A stretch of 33,795 nt of DNA, taken from Peribolospora baueri. Lineage: Eukaryota; Basidiomycota; Peribolosporomycetes; Peribolosporales; Peribolosporaceae. Made by a program: the position numbers and the translations under genes. Positions 1-9,665 of this stretch are shown one piece after another. The stretch is taken from NCBI GenBank assembly GCA_029717555.1, contig JAMDHS010000135.1:1-33795 (forward strand), written 5' to 3'. Every line of letters starts with the position of its first letter. Position 1 is the stretch's first letter. The notes beneath the pieces are model-generated. The model had not been told where the DNA came from, did no database searches, and saw only the letters and a list, made by a program, of their open reading frames with translations.

Positions 1-111
1 GCCGGTGCTGATGGGTGACGTTCGAAGCAACTTTGAGCTGGGACGCTGGAACGGCCGAGGCCGCCAGACTGGGAGAAGGGGCATTGGCGGAAGGCGCTTC
101 GAGTAGGGTGC

Positions 112-117
112 CACGTG
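112..117. promoter_or_regulatory. CACGTG E-box
   Basis: A palindromic CACGTG lies at 112-117, the core bound in fungi by bHLH factors such as Cbf1. It is about 790 bp upstream of the gene at 904, so the link to that gene is weak. It may serve a gene left of the window. Confidence 0.25.
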
Positions 118-342
118 ATGGCGCGGACTCCCCCAAGACACTCAGTAGATATGCGACAGGTGTGTAGCCAAATCAGCTCTTGACGGTCCAAGAATGCCAA
201 AGACTCAGAGGCGTTGGGGTGGGAGCAGACGCGGGTTCTGATGGAGTGGGCGGCATGGAGTGAAGGTTATGGCAAAACAGGATGAGAAAAGAGAAGGCCT
301 GCCAGTAATGATTACGAAAAAGCAGGGAGAGGAGAAGGCTGT

Positions 343-362
343 GGATTGGATTGGATTGGATT
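343..362 (+). repeat. (GGATT)4 microsatellite
   Basis: Four perfect tandem copies of GGATT. A short simple repeat in intergenic DNA with no apparent function. Confidence 0.9.
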
Positions 363-903
363 GAAGATGGAGGAAGAACGGGTGGGGAACGGACCCCTCT
401 TTATAACTTTCTCCCCAGGGCTGGGCCCGGCCAAGCTCTTTCGTCCATGACGAGGACCTTGGTTGTTGATGTGAATGAAACAATGTCCGTCGCCGAATGC
501 GAATGAGACGATGTCCCGCCTTCGGGTGAAGGTTGCAAAGACAAGACAAGGTCGCTGTACAGAAGGAGCAAAGGAAGGGACAACGAAAGGAGGAAGTGCG
601 CGTGCGCGCAAGACGCGGTCGCTGTACCGAAGGAGCGACTGAAGGTGGTTGCTGCCCATACGGTCTAGTCATGATCGGTCGAGACGAGGGACGGAACCGG
701 CCGTCTGGTCCTCTCGATTCGTTCGCTGAGGACAGTACATACCTGTCGTACACTGTACGGTACTCGCTCCTGTGCTTGGCGGGTCGGCCGACCTGCCTGC
801 AGTTTGTAGTTGGGCGAGGTGGACGTCCGGAACGGGTGACCGACGTCGACGCGATAAGATCGACAGCCGCTCCCGATCAGACCGCTTCCCACCACCATTC
901 GCT

Positions 904-2111
904 ATGCCCGCTGACGACCCTACCACCGTAGTGAGGGTCACCACTACCTACCTCATCGTCCGCCATGGCGAGACAGATGAGAACGTTCAGCGTGAGTCGT
1001 CCGCGTGAGCTTGAGACGTTCATATGATATGGCAGAGGGGAAGTGCTTCCGCTCACCTTCCACCACTCATCCTCGCCTTCCGAATATCCTTCCTCCCAAA
1101 GGCATAATACAAGGCCAACTAGACACCCAGCTCAACGACCACGGTCGTGCCCAGGCTCGAGCTGTGGGCGAGGCGCTGCGCGGCATGCCAATTGACGAGG
1201 CGTGGACGAGCGATTTGCGCAGGGCCAGAGATGTACGGTCAGGTCCTTACTCTTCCTTCTCCTTGCCTAGACGCATTTCGTTGTCCAACCCCCCTCCGTC
1301 CTTTTTAACGCGAATCTGACGGAATGATTCACTTCCTCTTCTTCCTCTCGCGCCTTCTTCGCCTGTCACCCAGACCGCAGAGGCCATTATGGCCCACCAT
1401 CCAGGGGCGCATCTGCACGTTGAACCCCGGCTGCGAGAAAGGCGCATGGGTTCGTTGGAAGGCAAGACGTTCAGTCCCAGAAGGGACGATGTGAAGGGCA
1501 TCGAGTCGATGAAAGAGTGAGTGAGGACAGGCGGCAATGGACAGTATAGCCGCCACGGCGACCAGGCTGACCAAGTGGATTCGCCCTTGTACGACCTCGG
1601 TTCCTCTCTTCCGCTCCGCTCGACGTCGCAAAGACTTGTCCGTCGCCTGCAAGACTTCTACGACACTGTCTCCCGCCATCACCTCTCCTCTTCCACGCCA
1701 CTAAAGGATCGCACTTTCCTCTTCGTTTCCCACGGCGCTACGATCAAGACGTTTGTGCTCTTCGTGCTCGCCAACCACCCTTCCTTCACTCCCAGAGGCG
1801 GCATGAAGCTCGCCCCTGGCAGTGGGCTCGATGACGGGCGAGAGCTGGCCCTGACGAATGCGGGCATTACCGAAGTGAGAGTCGTGGAAGATGTGCCAGT
1901 CCCTTCCCGTGACGGTGACGATGCAGATGGGCCGAGGCCGAGGGGCGGAGGGACGGACGGTGGGAAGCAAGGCATCGCGCCGTCCCGGGAGCCGAAGAGC
2001 AAGGTGGTAGAAGCGACGCTCGTTCGATGGTCCGACCACCGACATACGCGGTTGGACCCTCGCAGTATTGACAACGTCGACGAGAAAGTGTCCAACTCGG
2101 CCACCATCTAA
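904..2111 (+). CDS. Histidine phosphatase superfamily (phosphoglycerate-mutase-like) protein
   Basis: Predicted phosphohistidine phosphatase of the phosphoglycerate-mutase-like branch. The start ATG at 904 opens a short leader followed by the family signature YLIVRHGETDEN, with catalytic His near residue 21. The second catalytic His lies in FVSHGATIK near the C-terminus. Exons read from the sequence: 904-991, 1102-1232, 1374-1516 and about 1550-2111. The first two introns have good GT..AG borders and keep phase. The last is uncertain: a 33-nt intron (1517-1549) keeps frame, and a 76-nt alternative starting near 1490 also works. The central part carries the conserved QGQLDTQLNDHGRAQA stretch. 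The C-terminal 60 residues are low-complexity and Gly/Asp-rich. Substrate cannot be told: the family covers sugar-phosphate phosphatases, fructose-2,6-bisphosphatases and broad phosphatases. It converges with SVF1. Confidence 0.85.
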
Positions 2112-3054
2112 ATTCACTTCACGAGGCGATGCGAGGCATACCGACTTCTGAGGCTCCGCGAACGAGAGTACCCAAATTAAGCCACTTGATCCCTTTGTGT
2201 CATCGAAGTACCCGACCTTTATTAGACAGGAAGGATTGTTCGAACGGCGGTTTGCGGCCGCTTTGAGGGGATGGATGGACGGCGTCGGACGGCCGGCCGA
2301 CCGCCCGCCCTTGTATTCTTTGTAGATCTTCTGCACTCATGTTTATTACTGCCTGGCCTCGTGACCTTTCAACACCCGTTGGAACCTTGTGGCCGTCGCA
2401 GCCTTTCCCCCCCCCCCCCCCCCCCAAAAACCCCATCCCGCTTGTCCTTGGTTCACCCCATGCAGATGCGGACCATTACGTCCGGTGGGATGGCGAACGG
2501 CATGAAGTAGCCCAAGTACATGCGGTACGTGCCAGCGAACGCCCTGCGTCTACCCAGCTCCTCTGGGAGCAGCGAGCTCAGAAGCCGTGGCTGAGCAAGA
2601 TGAAGTTGGCGGCGCCGAGGCAAAGGTGCCCTTGGACACAATCCAGACAGGGCGAGCGGAGGTGACCTTGGACGCGATTCAGCTCGAAGGACTGAACGAC
2701 GAGGGGCGGAAGCCTGTGTGCAACACTGTAGAGCTGAGGTCCTTCAACCCTTTTCAGCTGCGTGAAAATGAAGCGGCGGGGAACGCATATCACCGGGCTC
2801 GCTGGAAACACATGCAGGCGCTGGAGTCGATCGTGATGATTCTACAACCATTATTATTAAACCATGAGAAAAAATGCCACGGACAATACCCCGGGGGCGG
2901 GGGGAGGGAGGGGTAGGCGAGGATGTGAGGAAAACAGGGGCGCAGGCAAAGTCAGTTGGTAAACCTCGAGAGAAACCAAGACGAGATGGACAAAGTGATC
3001 AAGAAAGAAAGCACGATGAATTCTACGTGTCCCTGGCGAAACGAATCGCTGGCT
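2112..3054. other. Convergent intergenic region with a possible coding remnant
   Basis: Lies between the stops of the histidine phosphatase and SVF1, so it should hold both 3' untranslated regions. It contains a run of 19 C followed by AAAAA at 2407-2430. A plus-strand frame open across about 2587-2916 has an internally repeated motif (VPLDTIQ then VTLDAIQ) and a protein-like composition, but it lacks a convincing ATG and splice context. I do not call it a gene. Confidence 0.5.
2407..2425 (+). repeat. Poly-C homopolymer (19 C)
   Basis: Nineteen C residues in a row, followed by five A. Homopolymers this long are unstable and prone to sequencing length error. It lies downstream of the histidine-phosphatase stop. 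Confidence 0.9.
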
Positions 3055-4767
3055 CTACTGTGAGATGAAAGTAGCTTCGTTGAAAAGGACGCCCTGGACG
3101 GTGAGCTTCTTGGCACCATCGGGAGTGGGCTCCGCCTCGTTCTTCTCATCCGTCCACGACGCCGGCAAGTGCACCGTCATTGTCGCCGGGTTGAGCCACT
3201 GTAGAACGGACGCAAGCGGCGACCGAGCGAGCGAGGAGACGGATGGTCATGATCGATCAGCGAACAGGGCCAAAGGGTAAAGGGAGAAAGAAAGAAGCGG
3301 GGGAAGAGAAGCGACGGAAGGCCAACCGGCTCACCTGGTAGATGTACGGCTTGGTGCCGGCGACGTAGTTGACCACCTTCTTGACGACGTAAGGAATCTC
3401 AGCAAGCACGTCCACCTTGTCGACCAGTCCTTTGCTCTCAGTCGACGGGAACTGCTTGCCGACATCGACCTGCAGCTCCGCTTTGACATTCTCTCCCTCG
3501 ACGATGGAGGAGGTGGCCGAGAGGAAGGGGCCCTGCCAGAGGTAGCTGATCGTGCCGGGAGCAGAGTAGCCCGTATCCTCGTCCTTGTTCTTCATCCCAT
3601 GCTCCACCGAGCTGCTCGAACCATCCACGGCGACATCGGCGTCGCCGGTGCCGGAGGAACCGAGCGTCTTCGTGCTAGCGGTGACGGCCACCAACCTACC
3701 ACCCACCACGACGCTCCCCACGTTCACCGTCGTCCTACCGCCAGACGGAGCCTTGTTGGAATAGGAGTCGGTGGTGGTGAACTCCATCATGATGCCGCTC
3801 ACGCCTCCATACTGGTCCGACTGAAAGTTGGCAAAGTTCCAGCTGGCGGCGACGAGGTTGGGCCGCATGCCCTGGATGGCGTGCACGAACATGCCTTGAC
3901 CTTTGGCATCGATGGCGGCACCCTTGTAGATGATGTGGCCGGAGGAGATGGCACGAGGCCAAAAGCGGTGGATCACGTAGCCCTCGTCCGATCCTCCTTG
4001 CTCCTCTCCCACTCCGAAGTACGAGAATCCTCCCTTGGGACCCTTGCCCAGCTTCCAGCCCTGTACAGAAGCGGGACGAGTCCAATACAGGGAAAGCTGC
4101 AGTTCGCTGTCCAGGTTGGCCGAGATGTTGTACGTCTCACTTCCGTCCGAGCCCGGCTCGAGAAGGATGGAGAATTGGTCTGCTTTTGCAGAACGCTTGT
4201 CGTATGTCTTTCCACCCGAGGAAGGCGGAGGCGTGGTGAACTTGGACACGTTCACCGACTTCCACACCCTTTGCTTCGTGATCGGGTTGTAGTACTTGAA
4301 CGTGATCTGTATCTGAGGGTACCAGAGGCTGTGGTGGGAGAAGCAGAAAGCGAGTATGAGCGTCCCTTCCGTCGGATCTGTACAGCTAAGCAGTGTTGAA
4401 ACGAAGGTGGACGGGAAGAGACGAGACGACGAAGAAAGACGCACCCCACTGAAGAGTGGATGATCTGGACGGTAGCGAAAGCGCCGTCCTCGAGCACGGT
4501 GTACCAGGTCTGCGTCTCAGTGGCGAACCCTCCATCGCAAGTCCATTGGGTATCTTTGGCTTCAAGAGGGCCAAATAGATCGGCCTGGGGCGTGGACGAA
4601 ACTGGGCGGAAGTTAGCCTTCTTGACTTGGCCGCTGCCGTCGCTCGTCGGCGTTTGGGATCTGGGAGAGTGGGGACGGTGTCAGCTCAAACCGGTCGGAC
4701 CAGTGATGCCCATTCTGGGGAGTCGATGGGCGCCTCACCCGCTTATCCAATTGGAGAACAGGGACAT
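3055..4767 (-). CDS. SVF1: Svf1 family oxidative-stress survival protein
   Basis: Homologue of yeast Svf1 (survival factor 1), a lipocalin-like protein needed for survival under oxidative and cold stress and recently linked to ceramide transfer between ER and Golgi (family knowledge). Four exons on the minus strand: 4739-4767, 4445-4660, 3335-4328 and 3055-3198. All introns are GT..AG and in phase, giving 460 aa. The N-terminus MSLFSNWISG is amphipathic, like the membrane-binding N-terminal helix of Svf1. Diagnostic stretches are DTQWTC, TWYTVLEDGAFATVQIIHS, the block around GMFVHAIQGMRPN and WNFANFQSDQ, and KPYIYQ near the end. A Gly/Ser-rich insert sits in the C-terminal half. It is divergent from OMA1 across about 1.5 kb. 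The assignment is firm; the exact start rests on the small first exon, which keeps phase. Confidence 0.93.
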
Positions 4768-5449
4768 GGTGGGGCAGATGTCGAGGGTCAAGCAGAACGG
4801 AAGGCCACGCCGGTGGAGGAAAGGAGGTGAGCGACCGATCCCCTTCAGGTGCGAGCAACATCATCGTCGCATCGAGATCGGACGTACGCGGGGTTAGGTC
4901 ATTCAGTGTCATTGATAGGGTTCGCGTGTACGTCGAAGTGACATGACATGACGGTGGACGCTGAATAGAGCATGCCACTGCACAACCCAGCTAGGACTTC
5001 TGCTCTACTTCTATGCTGAGCGTGAACACCCCCGAGTCCTGGCAGTGCTGTATATTGAGATGTATCTGCAGCAACGTCGGCCTGGCGCACCATTAGGTGT
5101 CAGCTCTCTTCGATAGAAAGAGGGATGGAAGATGAAAGGGCTGAGCAGGCGCTCAGGTTAGAAGACAGCACGTCTGACAAGAGTAGCTGCTGATGTCATC
5201 AGGCCTGAGCCGTGTCAGGTTCCTCGGTGTCCCCAACCTGCCTGCCCTCATTTGCGTGCTCATACCTGGCGTACGTATCTCTCAGCAGCGAAGTAAATGA
5301 TGTTGTAGTCACGGCTCATGTTCATCACAGCTCACGTTCACGTACCGTGTGGGATGGAATGGGACATGCGATTCGAGTGGTCAGGGGAAGGATCTACGCA
5401 TGTGCTCCTCAGGAGGTGGCAATGTACACTCCACTGGGGACAAAGTGAG

Positions 5450-5450
<1 letters not shown>

Positions 5451-5493
<43 letters not shown>
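5451..5493 (+). repeat. (CT)n microsatellite, about 21 units
   Basis: An uninterrupted run of about 21 CT dinucleotides ending in CCAG. It is preceded directly by GTGAGC, so it has the outward look of an intron with an extreme polypyrimidine tract. Confidence 0.9.
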
Positions 5494-5495
<2 letters not shown>

Positions 5496-6043
5496 GTCTA
5501 TGATATTGCTCCAGTTTGCCAAGTCTTAACGATCAAAGAGTGGCTTGTCCAAAGGCATTCTTGGTTGTGCATTTGGGCGCTTGCTGGACCAGGGAAAGCT
5601 CTTCGGAGAACTCTCCTTCGTCGGACACAGATTTGGATGGAGCACGAGTGACGTCTTTGCAAGATGTTCTAATGAATGTGGCGCACCGAGGGATGACATC
5701 GTCAACCTATTCCCTCCTTCGGGGCGCGTGTCGGTGGCTCGTCCATAGTGTAGCCCCCGAGGTCTTTGCTATGGCCGACTTCGCGAGGGACGGGGACGAG
5801 AAAGCCAAGGATTCCTTTACGGCCGGAGACGAGTCCGGGCATGTCGCGTTCCATGGAGATGGTGTGAGCGAGAAGAGAATGCCAGAAAGTTTAACAGAGA
5901 GAAGGAGGAAGAGAGATCAATATGGTATCGGCAAGGATATAGATCAGTTCAACTCGAAGAAGTGGGCGAGACCAGCTTGGTAGATGGAATGTAGTGGCTC
6001 ACCTCTGCCGTCCTCCTGGCCCAGGTACGTGTATATCGTTCGC

Positions 6044-6061
6044 CACGTGCTCCACCACGTG
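6044..6061. promoter_or_regulatory. Paired CACGTG boxes upstream of OMA1
   Basis: Two perfect CACGTG palindromes start at 6044 and 6056, spaced 12 bp start to start and about 230 bp upstream of the OMA1 ATG. The second reads CACGTGA. Such E-boxes bind bHLH regulators (for example Cbf1-type) in fungi. The tight pairing makes a functional site more likely than chance, but binding is inferred. Confidence 0.45.
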
Positions 6062-6290
6062 AGCCAGCATCGAACATCAGCATCGCCCACCAGCGTCGAC
6101 CATCTCTCTCACACTTCAAGGACTCCTCGATTCATCTCATAGCTCATATCGCTCCCTCCTGCCGCACCTACTCTCCCGAAGAGGCCGGGCGGAAGGAAGC
6201 TAGGAAGGAAGGAAGACGTGGTCCTCAGCTCTTTAATTATATCTCCATCGCCGCTCTCTTCACCGCAAGTCCATTCCATAGGAGCCCACA

Positions 6291-8484
6291 ATGCTCTGCC
6301 TTCAGCGCTGTTCCGCCCGTTTGAGGGCTTCTCACAGCCCGAGGTCTTTTGGTGCACGCACCACCGTTGGCCCTCTTTGGCTTGCGTCTCCATCTGCGCC
6401 GCCTGCGCGAACTTTCAAGAGCGTCCCAAGGCCGAGCTTCCTTGTCACCGCCGGCTTCAGCAAACCGGCGGTCGCCCGGATGCCCCTCTCCACCAGGCGT
6501 CCTTTTCATTCGACACAGCCCACAAGGGCGATGTTCCCCATGTTAATCAAGCCAATACTCAAGAGCTTCCTCTCCATTCACGCTCTCCAACCGTACCTCC
6601 GCCTAAGCCTCACCCTGCTTCCTTTCACCTCCTTTTTCCGCGCCCGAACCCTCCGCTACGTAGCCGCGGCCAAGGGTGTAGATCCGGAGCAAATATTGAA
6701 TCACCCGCATATCAAGTGGAAGCAACGTATCCTGTGGGCTCTCATCCTCATCCCACCATCTCTACTAGGGCTGACTATCCTTGCCGGTCTCGAGCGGACG
6801 CCCGTCACGGGCCGGTGGAGGGTGGTGTTGGTAAGTCCGCAGGAGGAAGAGGACCTCCGGCGGCAGATGATTGCAGAAGTCTCGGCGGCCCGCTCTCAGC
6901 GGGGTTCGGGCGACGAGATCGCGGCGACGACGACATTGACGGCCTGGGAGGGGAAGGTGGCTGAAGTGTTGGGGGTCAGTCGGGAGGAGTTGATGAAGAG
7001 CGTTCTAAGGAAGGAGGATGACTGGCGCGTCGCTTGGGCGGAGGACACTCTTCATCGGCTCGAGATGGGCTCTCTTGCCCTCACTCAGTGCGATCAAACG
7101 CAGCGAAGTGTAGCTGGGCCTCTGCCTCAACCTGCTCGCAACGGCGACGACGACTTTCGCCCGCCCCCAACGGCCTATCCTCTCGTCCCTCGCTCCCGAC
7201 TGTCCAAGAGATTACACGGCTGCTTTCATCAGCTTTACGACGACCAGTCGCCCTCGCCCGTTTTGGGCGCGCCTGGTGCCGCCTATAACGCAGCCCCGTA
7301 TTCGCTTATGGTCATTGACCATCCGGAAGTGAACGCTTTCTCCCTCGGTGGCGGACTGAACACATCGGCCTCCGAAGCTGAGACTGGCGCGGGCGTCAGT
7401 CCTGGGGTTATCGTCGTCTTCTCTGGATTCCTCGATCACATCATTAGCACCACCGGCCTCGACTCATCCGCACAAGCTGCCTTGGCCGAAGCGGAGGAAC
7501 GCGAGCGACGATTCAGAGGAGCCGCGCGACGGAGTGGAGACGGAAGGCGGCGATGGGAGGGAGACATAAAATCGGGCGATAGTCATGGCGACCACGCATC
7601 AGGTCTGTTCTCCTCTATCCTTCGTAGCTTCGGCTTCGGAACAGGCGGAGCGTACGTCACCGCCTTGTCTACCCAGCACACGCTTCGACACCCGCGGGTC
7701 GGGCCTTTGTTTTACCGCTCTTCATCCGACGGTGGCCTCAGCGGAGGCGGTCCGCGCGATGATTCAGTCTCAGCCACCTCGCACCTCGCCGTGCTCCTCT
7801 CGCACGAGCTCTCCCACCTCCTCCTCTCCCACCACATCGAGACGCTCTCCGTGCGCACCTTGCTCCTCCCCTCTCTCTCCTCTATTCTCGTCGACGTCAT
7901 CCGCGTCGTTGCATGGCCTCTGAGCGCGATGGGTGGACCGTTCGTGAACGACGCGGTGGAGGCGGCAGGCAGGTCGTTACAGGAGGCGATGGGCTTGCAG
8001 GGATTCAGGCTAGGATCTGGGGGGAAGGAAGAGGAAATTTACGCTCCTCCGTCCTGTTTCGATAGGCAGCTGGAGACGGAGGCCGATCTTGTGGGATTAA
8101 GGTGAGTCGAGCGGCCGCGACCGTCGTGCTCCCGAGTCTGTCCGGCGATCAAGTCGGAGCTCGAGTTCAGTGCCACTGACCGTCCCATCCGCTTTCCCGC
8201 TCTTCTTGCCCTTTTCCACACTGTCCAGACTGCTCTATGCCGCCTCCGTAGACCCGCGCTCGGCCCTCTCCTTTTGGCGTTTGCTCAGTTCCATCTCCTC
8301 ATCAGCCATCTCCCAGGGCGACTCGGCATCGAATCAACGCGTGGCCGAGGGGCCATCAAAAGGGCTCTGCCTCCGCAACTGTCCGTTTACGAACCTCTTC
8401 GAGACGCATCCCGTTGATGAGGAGCGCTTGAAGGGAATCGAGTTAGAGCTGGGAAGGTGGAGGAGGGCAAAAAGCCAGGGTTGA
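6291..8484 (+). CDS. OMA1: Oma1-type mitochondrial inner-membrane metalloprotease (M48)
   Basis: Zinc metalloprotease of peptidase family M48C, acting in inner-membrane quality control and stress-induced processing. Two exons, 6291-8101 and 8229-8484 (127-nt intron), give 688 aa. Residues 1-80 are Arg/Ser/Ala-rich with few acids, as in a mitochondrial presequence. A membrane segment lies near 147-166, directly followed by the Oma1 signature LERTPVTGRWR. The zinc site is HELSH at 505-509, with the third ligand in ETEADLVGLR (Glu near 597), a codon run split by the intron. The NAF block (VNAFSLGGG) preceding the active helix is present. At 688 aa it is about twice the length of yeast Oma1 (about 345 aa). 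The excess is partly a roughly 110-residue charged, Gly/Ser/Arg-rich insert between FSGFLDHI (near 383) and the active-site helix. It is preceded by a 1.5-kb promoter region shared with SVF1. Confidence 0.92.
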
Positions 8485-9665
8485 GGATAGAGAATCGAGG
8501 GAGGTGGCGGTGACTGGTGCTCACATCAGATGGAGACTGAGGGCCGGCCCCTGATCACTGGTTAGAGCGGTCCTGCAACCTACTGGCGTGGATAAGACAG
8601 GCCGATTCATCTGCCTGTCTGCGGGCGAGACCTTTATTTCTTCTTTCTTTCCTTCCTGCCGCCACTCGTTCCCCATTTTTCCGACGAGATACGCCCCCAT
8701 TGCTGACATGTGTATCCACCTTGGCACCCTAGCCCTTCAGCGAAGGCTCCTCAGCCGTCTACTCATTTCCTTTTCTTACCCGCCCGTCCCGATGTCCTTT
8801 CATCTCGTGTTCGGTGTCTATCATCTCCGCTCATTCAGGCTCATTTCCTGTCCTCGTCGCTCCCTCCGTCTATCTATCTGTCTTCTCTACCACCTCGCTC
8901 CCATACCCTCTCTGCTGGCGGCCTTGTTTTTGCTGAGGTCCTGGTCTGATGCGTCTTCGCCCTACCGCGTCCTTCTTCGTTTCGGAGACCCCTTTTCTTT
9001 TGTTTTATATTTTTGGATTCCGTTTCCTCTTTCGACCGAGTATACTCGCTTGGGCTCGGCCACCGTCTAGGGTCGGGGTCTGTCATGTCATCCAGAGAGT
9101 CGATGCGTCCGTTAGCCTTGCTGTGTCCTTCTTGTTGGATAACATCGGGGTAAAGTCTCGCACTGTTCTCTCCTCGGCTCCTCTGCAGTAATGGGTTGCG
9201 TTCCACCGGCGGACCATCTCTTCTCCGGGCTCCCCGCCTTGGCCGCTGTCGGGAGGCGGGCGCGCGAGCTCATTATTGTTTGGGTCGTGCGTGAATCGTC
9301 CGGGCGGAGCTGCCCGTGACCGGCAGCATCCATGGCGGCCGTCCGGACGGGCTTGGTGGGCGGCTTGGCGCCTGTGGCTACATACAGTACATACAGTACA
9401 TACAGTAATGGCGCAAAAGAAAAGGAGGACTGCGTGCTGGCGGGGGATAGGTTGTGATTGGAGGGCCCGAGCAGCTGAGCGGTCTGGCAAGAACCGGGAA
9501 TAGCATCCGTCCCGGGAAGAGAGAAGAAGAAGAAACGTGCCCCCCATAAAGCCGCCGTTTTCCTTACCCCTTCCTTCTTCCCCTCCCACCACCACCACCA
9601 CCACGTCCCCCCATCCCCTTGCCCTCTCGCTTTCCACACCCCTTGCCCACTCCCTTGCCACCACA
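8485..9665. other. OMA1-MET6 intergenic region
   Basis: The OMA1 3' flank and the MET6 promoter. Pyrimidine-rich DNA leaves long frames open on the plus strand (about 8588-9070), giving hydrophobic, Leu/Ser/Arg-rich translations without motifs. I treat these as non-coding. Three tandem copies of TACATACAG occupy 9379-9405. CCACCACCA-type repeats and a pyrimidine-rich leader lie just before the MET6 ATG, as is common for highly expressed fungal genes. Confidence 0.6.
9379..9405 (+). repeat. (TACATACAG)3 minisatellite
   Basis: Three perfect 9-bp tandem copies about 260 bp upstream of the MET6 start codon. No known function. It could carry repeated factor sites, but this is not shown. Confidence 0.85.

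Larger units (their letters stand above)
1..903. other. Left-edge intergenic region, no supported gene
   Basis: I see no gene I can support here. A minus-strand frame rich in Pro, Ala and Ser is open from about base 175 to the left edge and could be an exon of a gene lying mostly outside the window, but no splice site or motif confirms it. A CACGTG E-box lies at 112-117. Four tandem copies of GGATT fill 343-362. The remaining open frames are arginine/serine-rich and overlap on both strands, as expected of GC-rich non-coding DNA. The right part must contain the promoter of the histidine-phosphatase gene that starts at 904. Confidence 0.6.
4768..6290. other. SVF1-OMA1 divergent intergenic region
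   Basis: A 1.5-kb promoter-side region between two divergent genes. It holds a long (CT)n tract at 5451-5493 and two CACGTG boxes at 6044-6061. Frames open on the plus strand between about 5212 and 5983 are short, lack family motifs and have atypical composition. The GTGAGC before the CT tract and the CCAG after it resemble an intron, but no coding exons flank it convincingly. I see no gene. Confidence 0.6.

Noticed and set aside
8588-9070. A 160-codon hydrophobic frame resembling a membrane protein
   Set aside because: Pyrimidine-rich DNA encodes Leu, Ser and Phe by composition alone. There is no homology motif and no splice-bounded neighbour, and overlapping frames are equally open.
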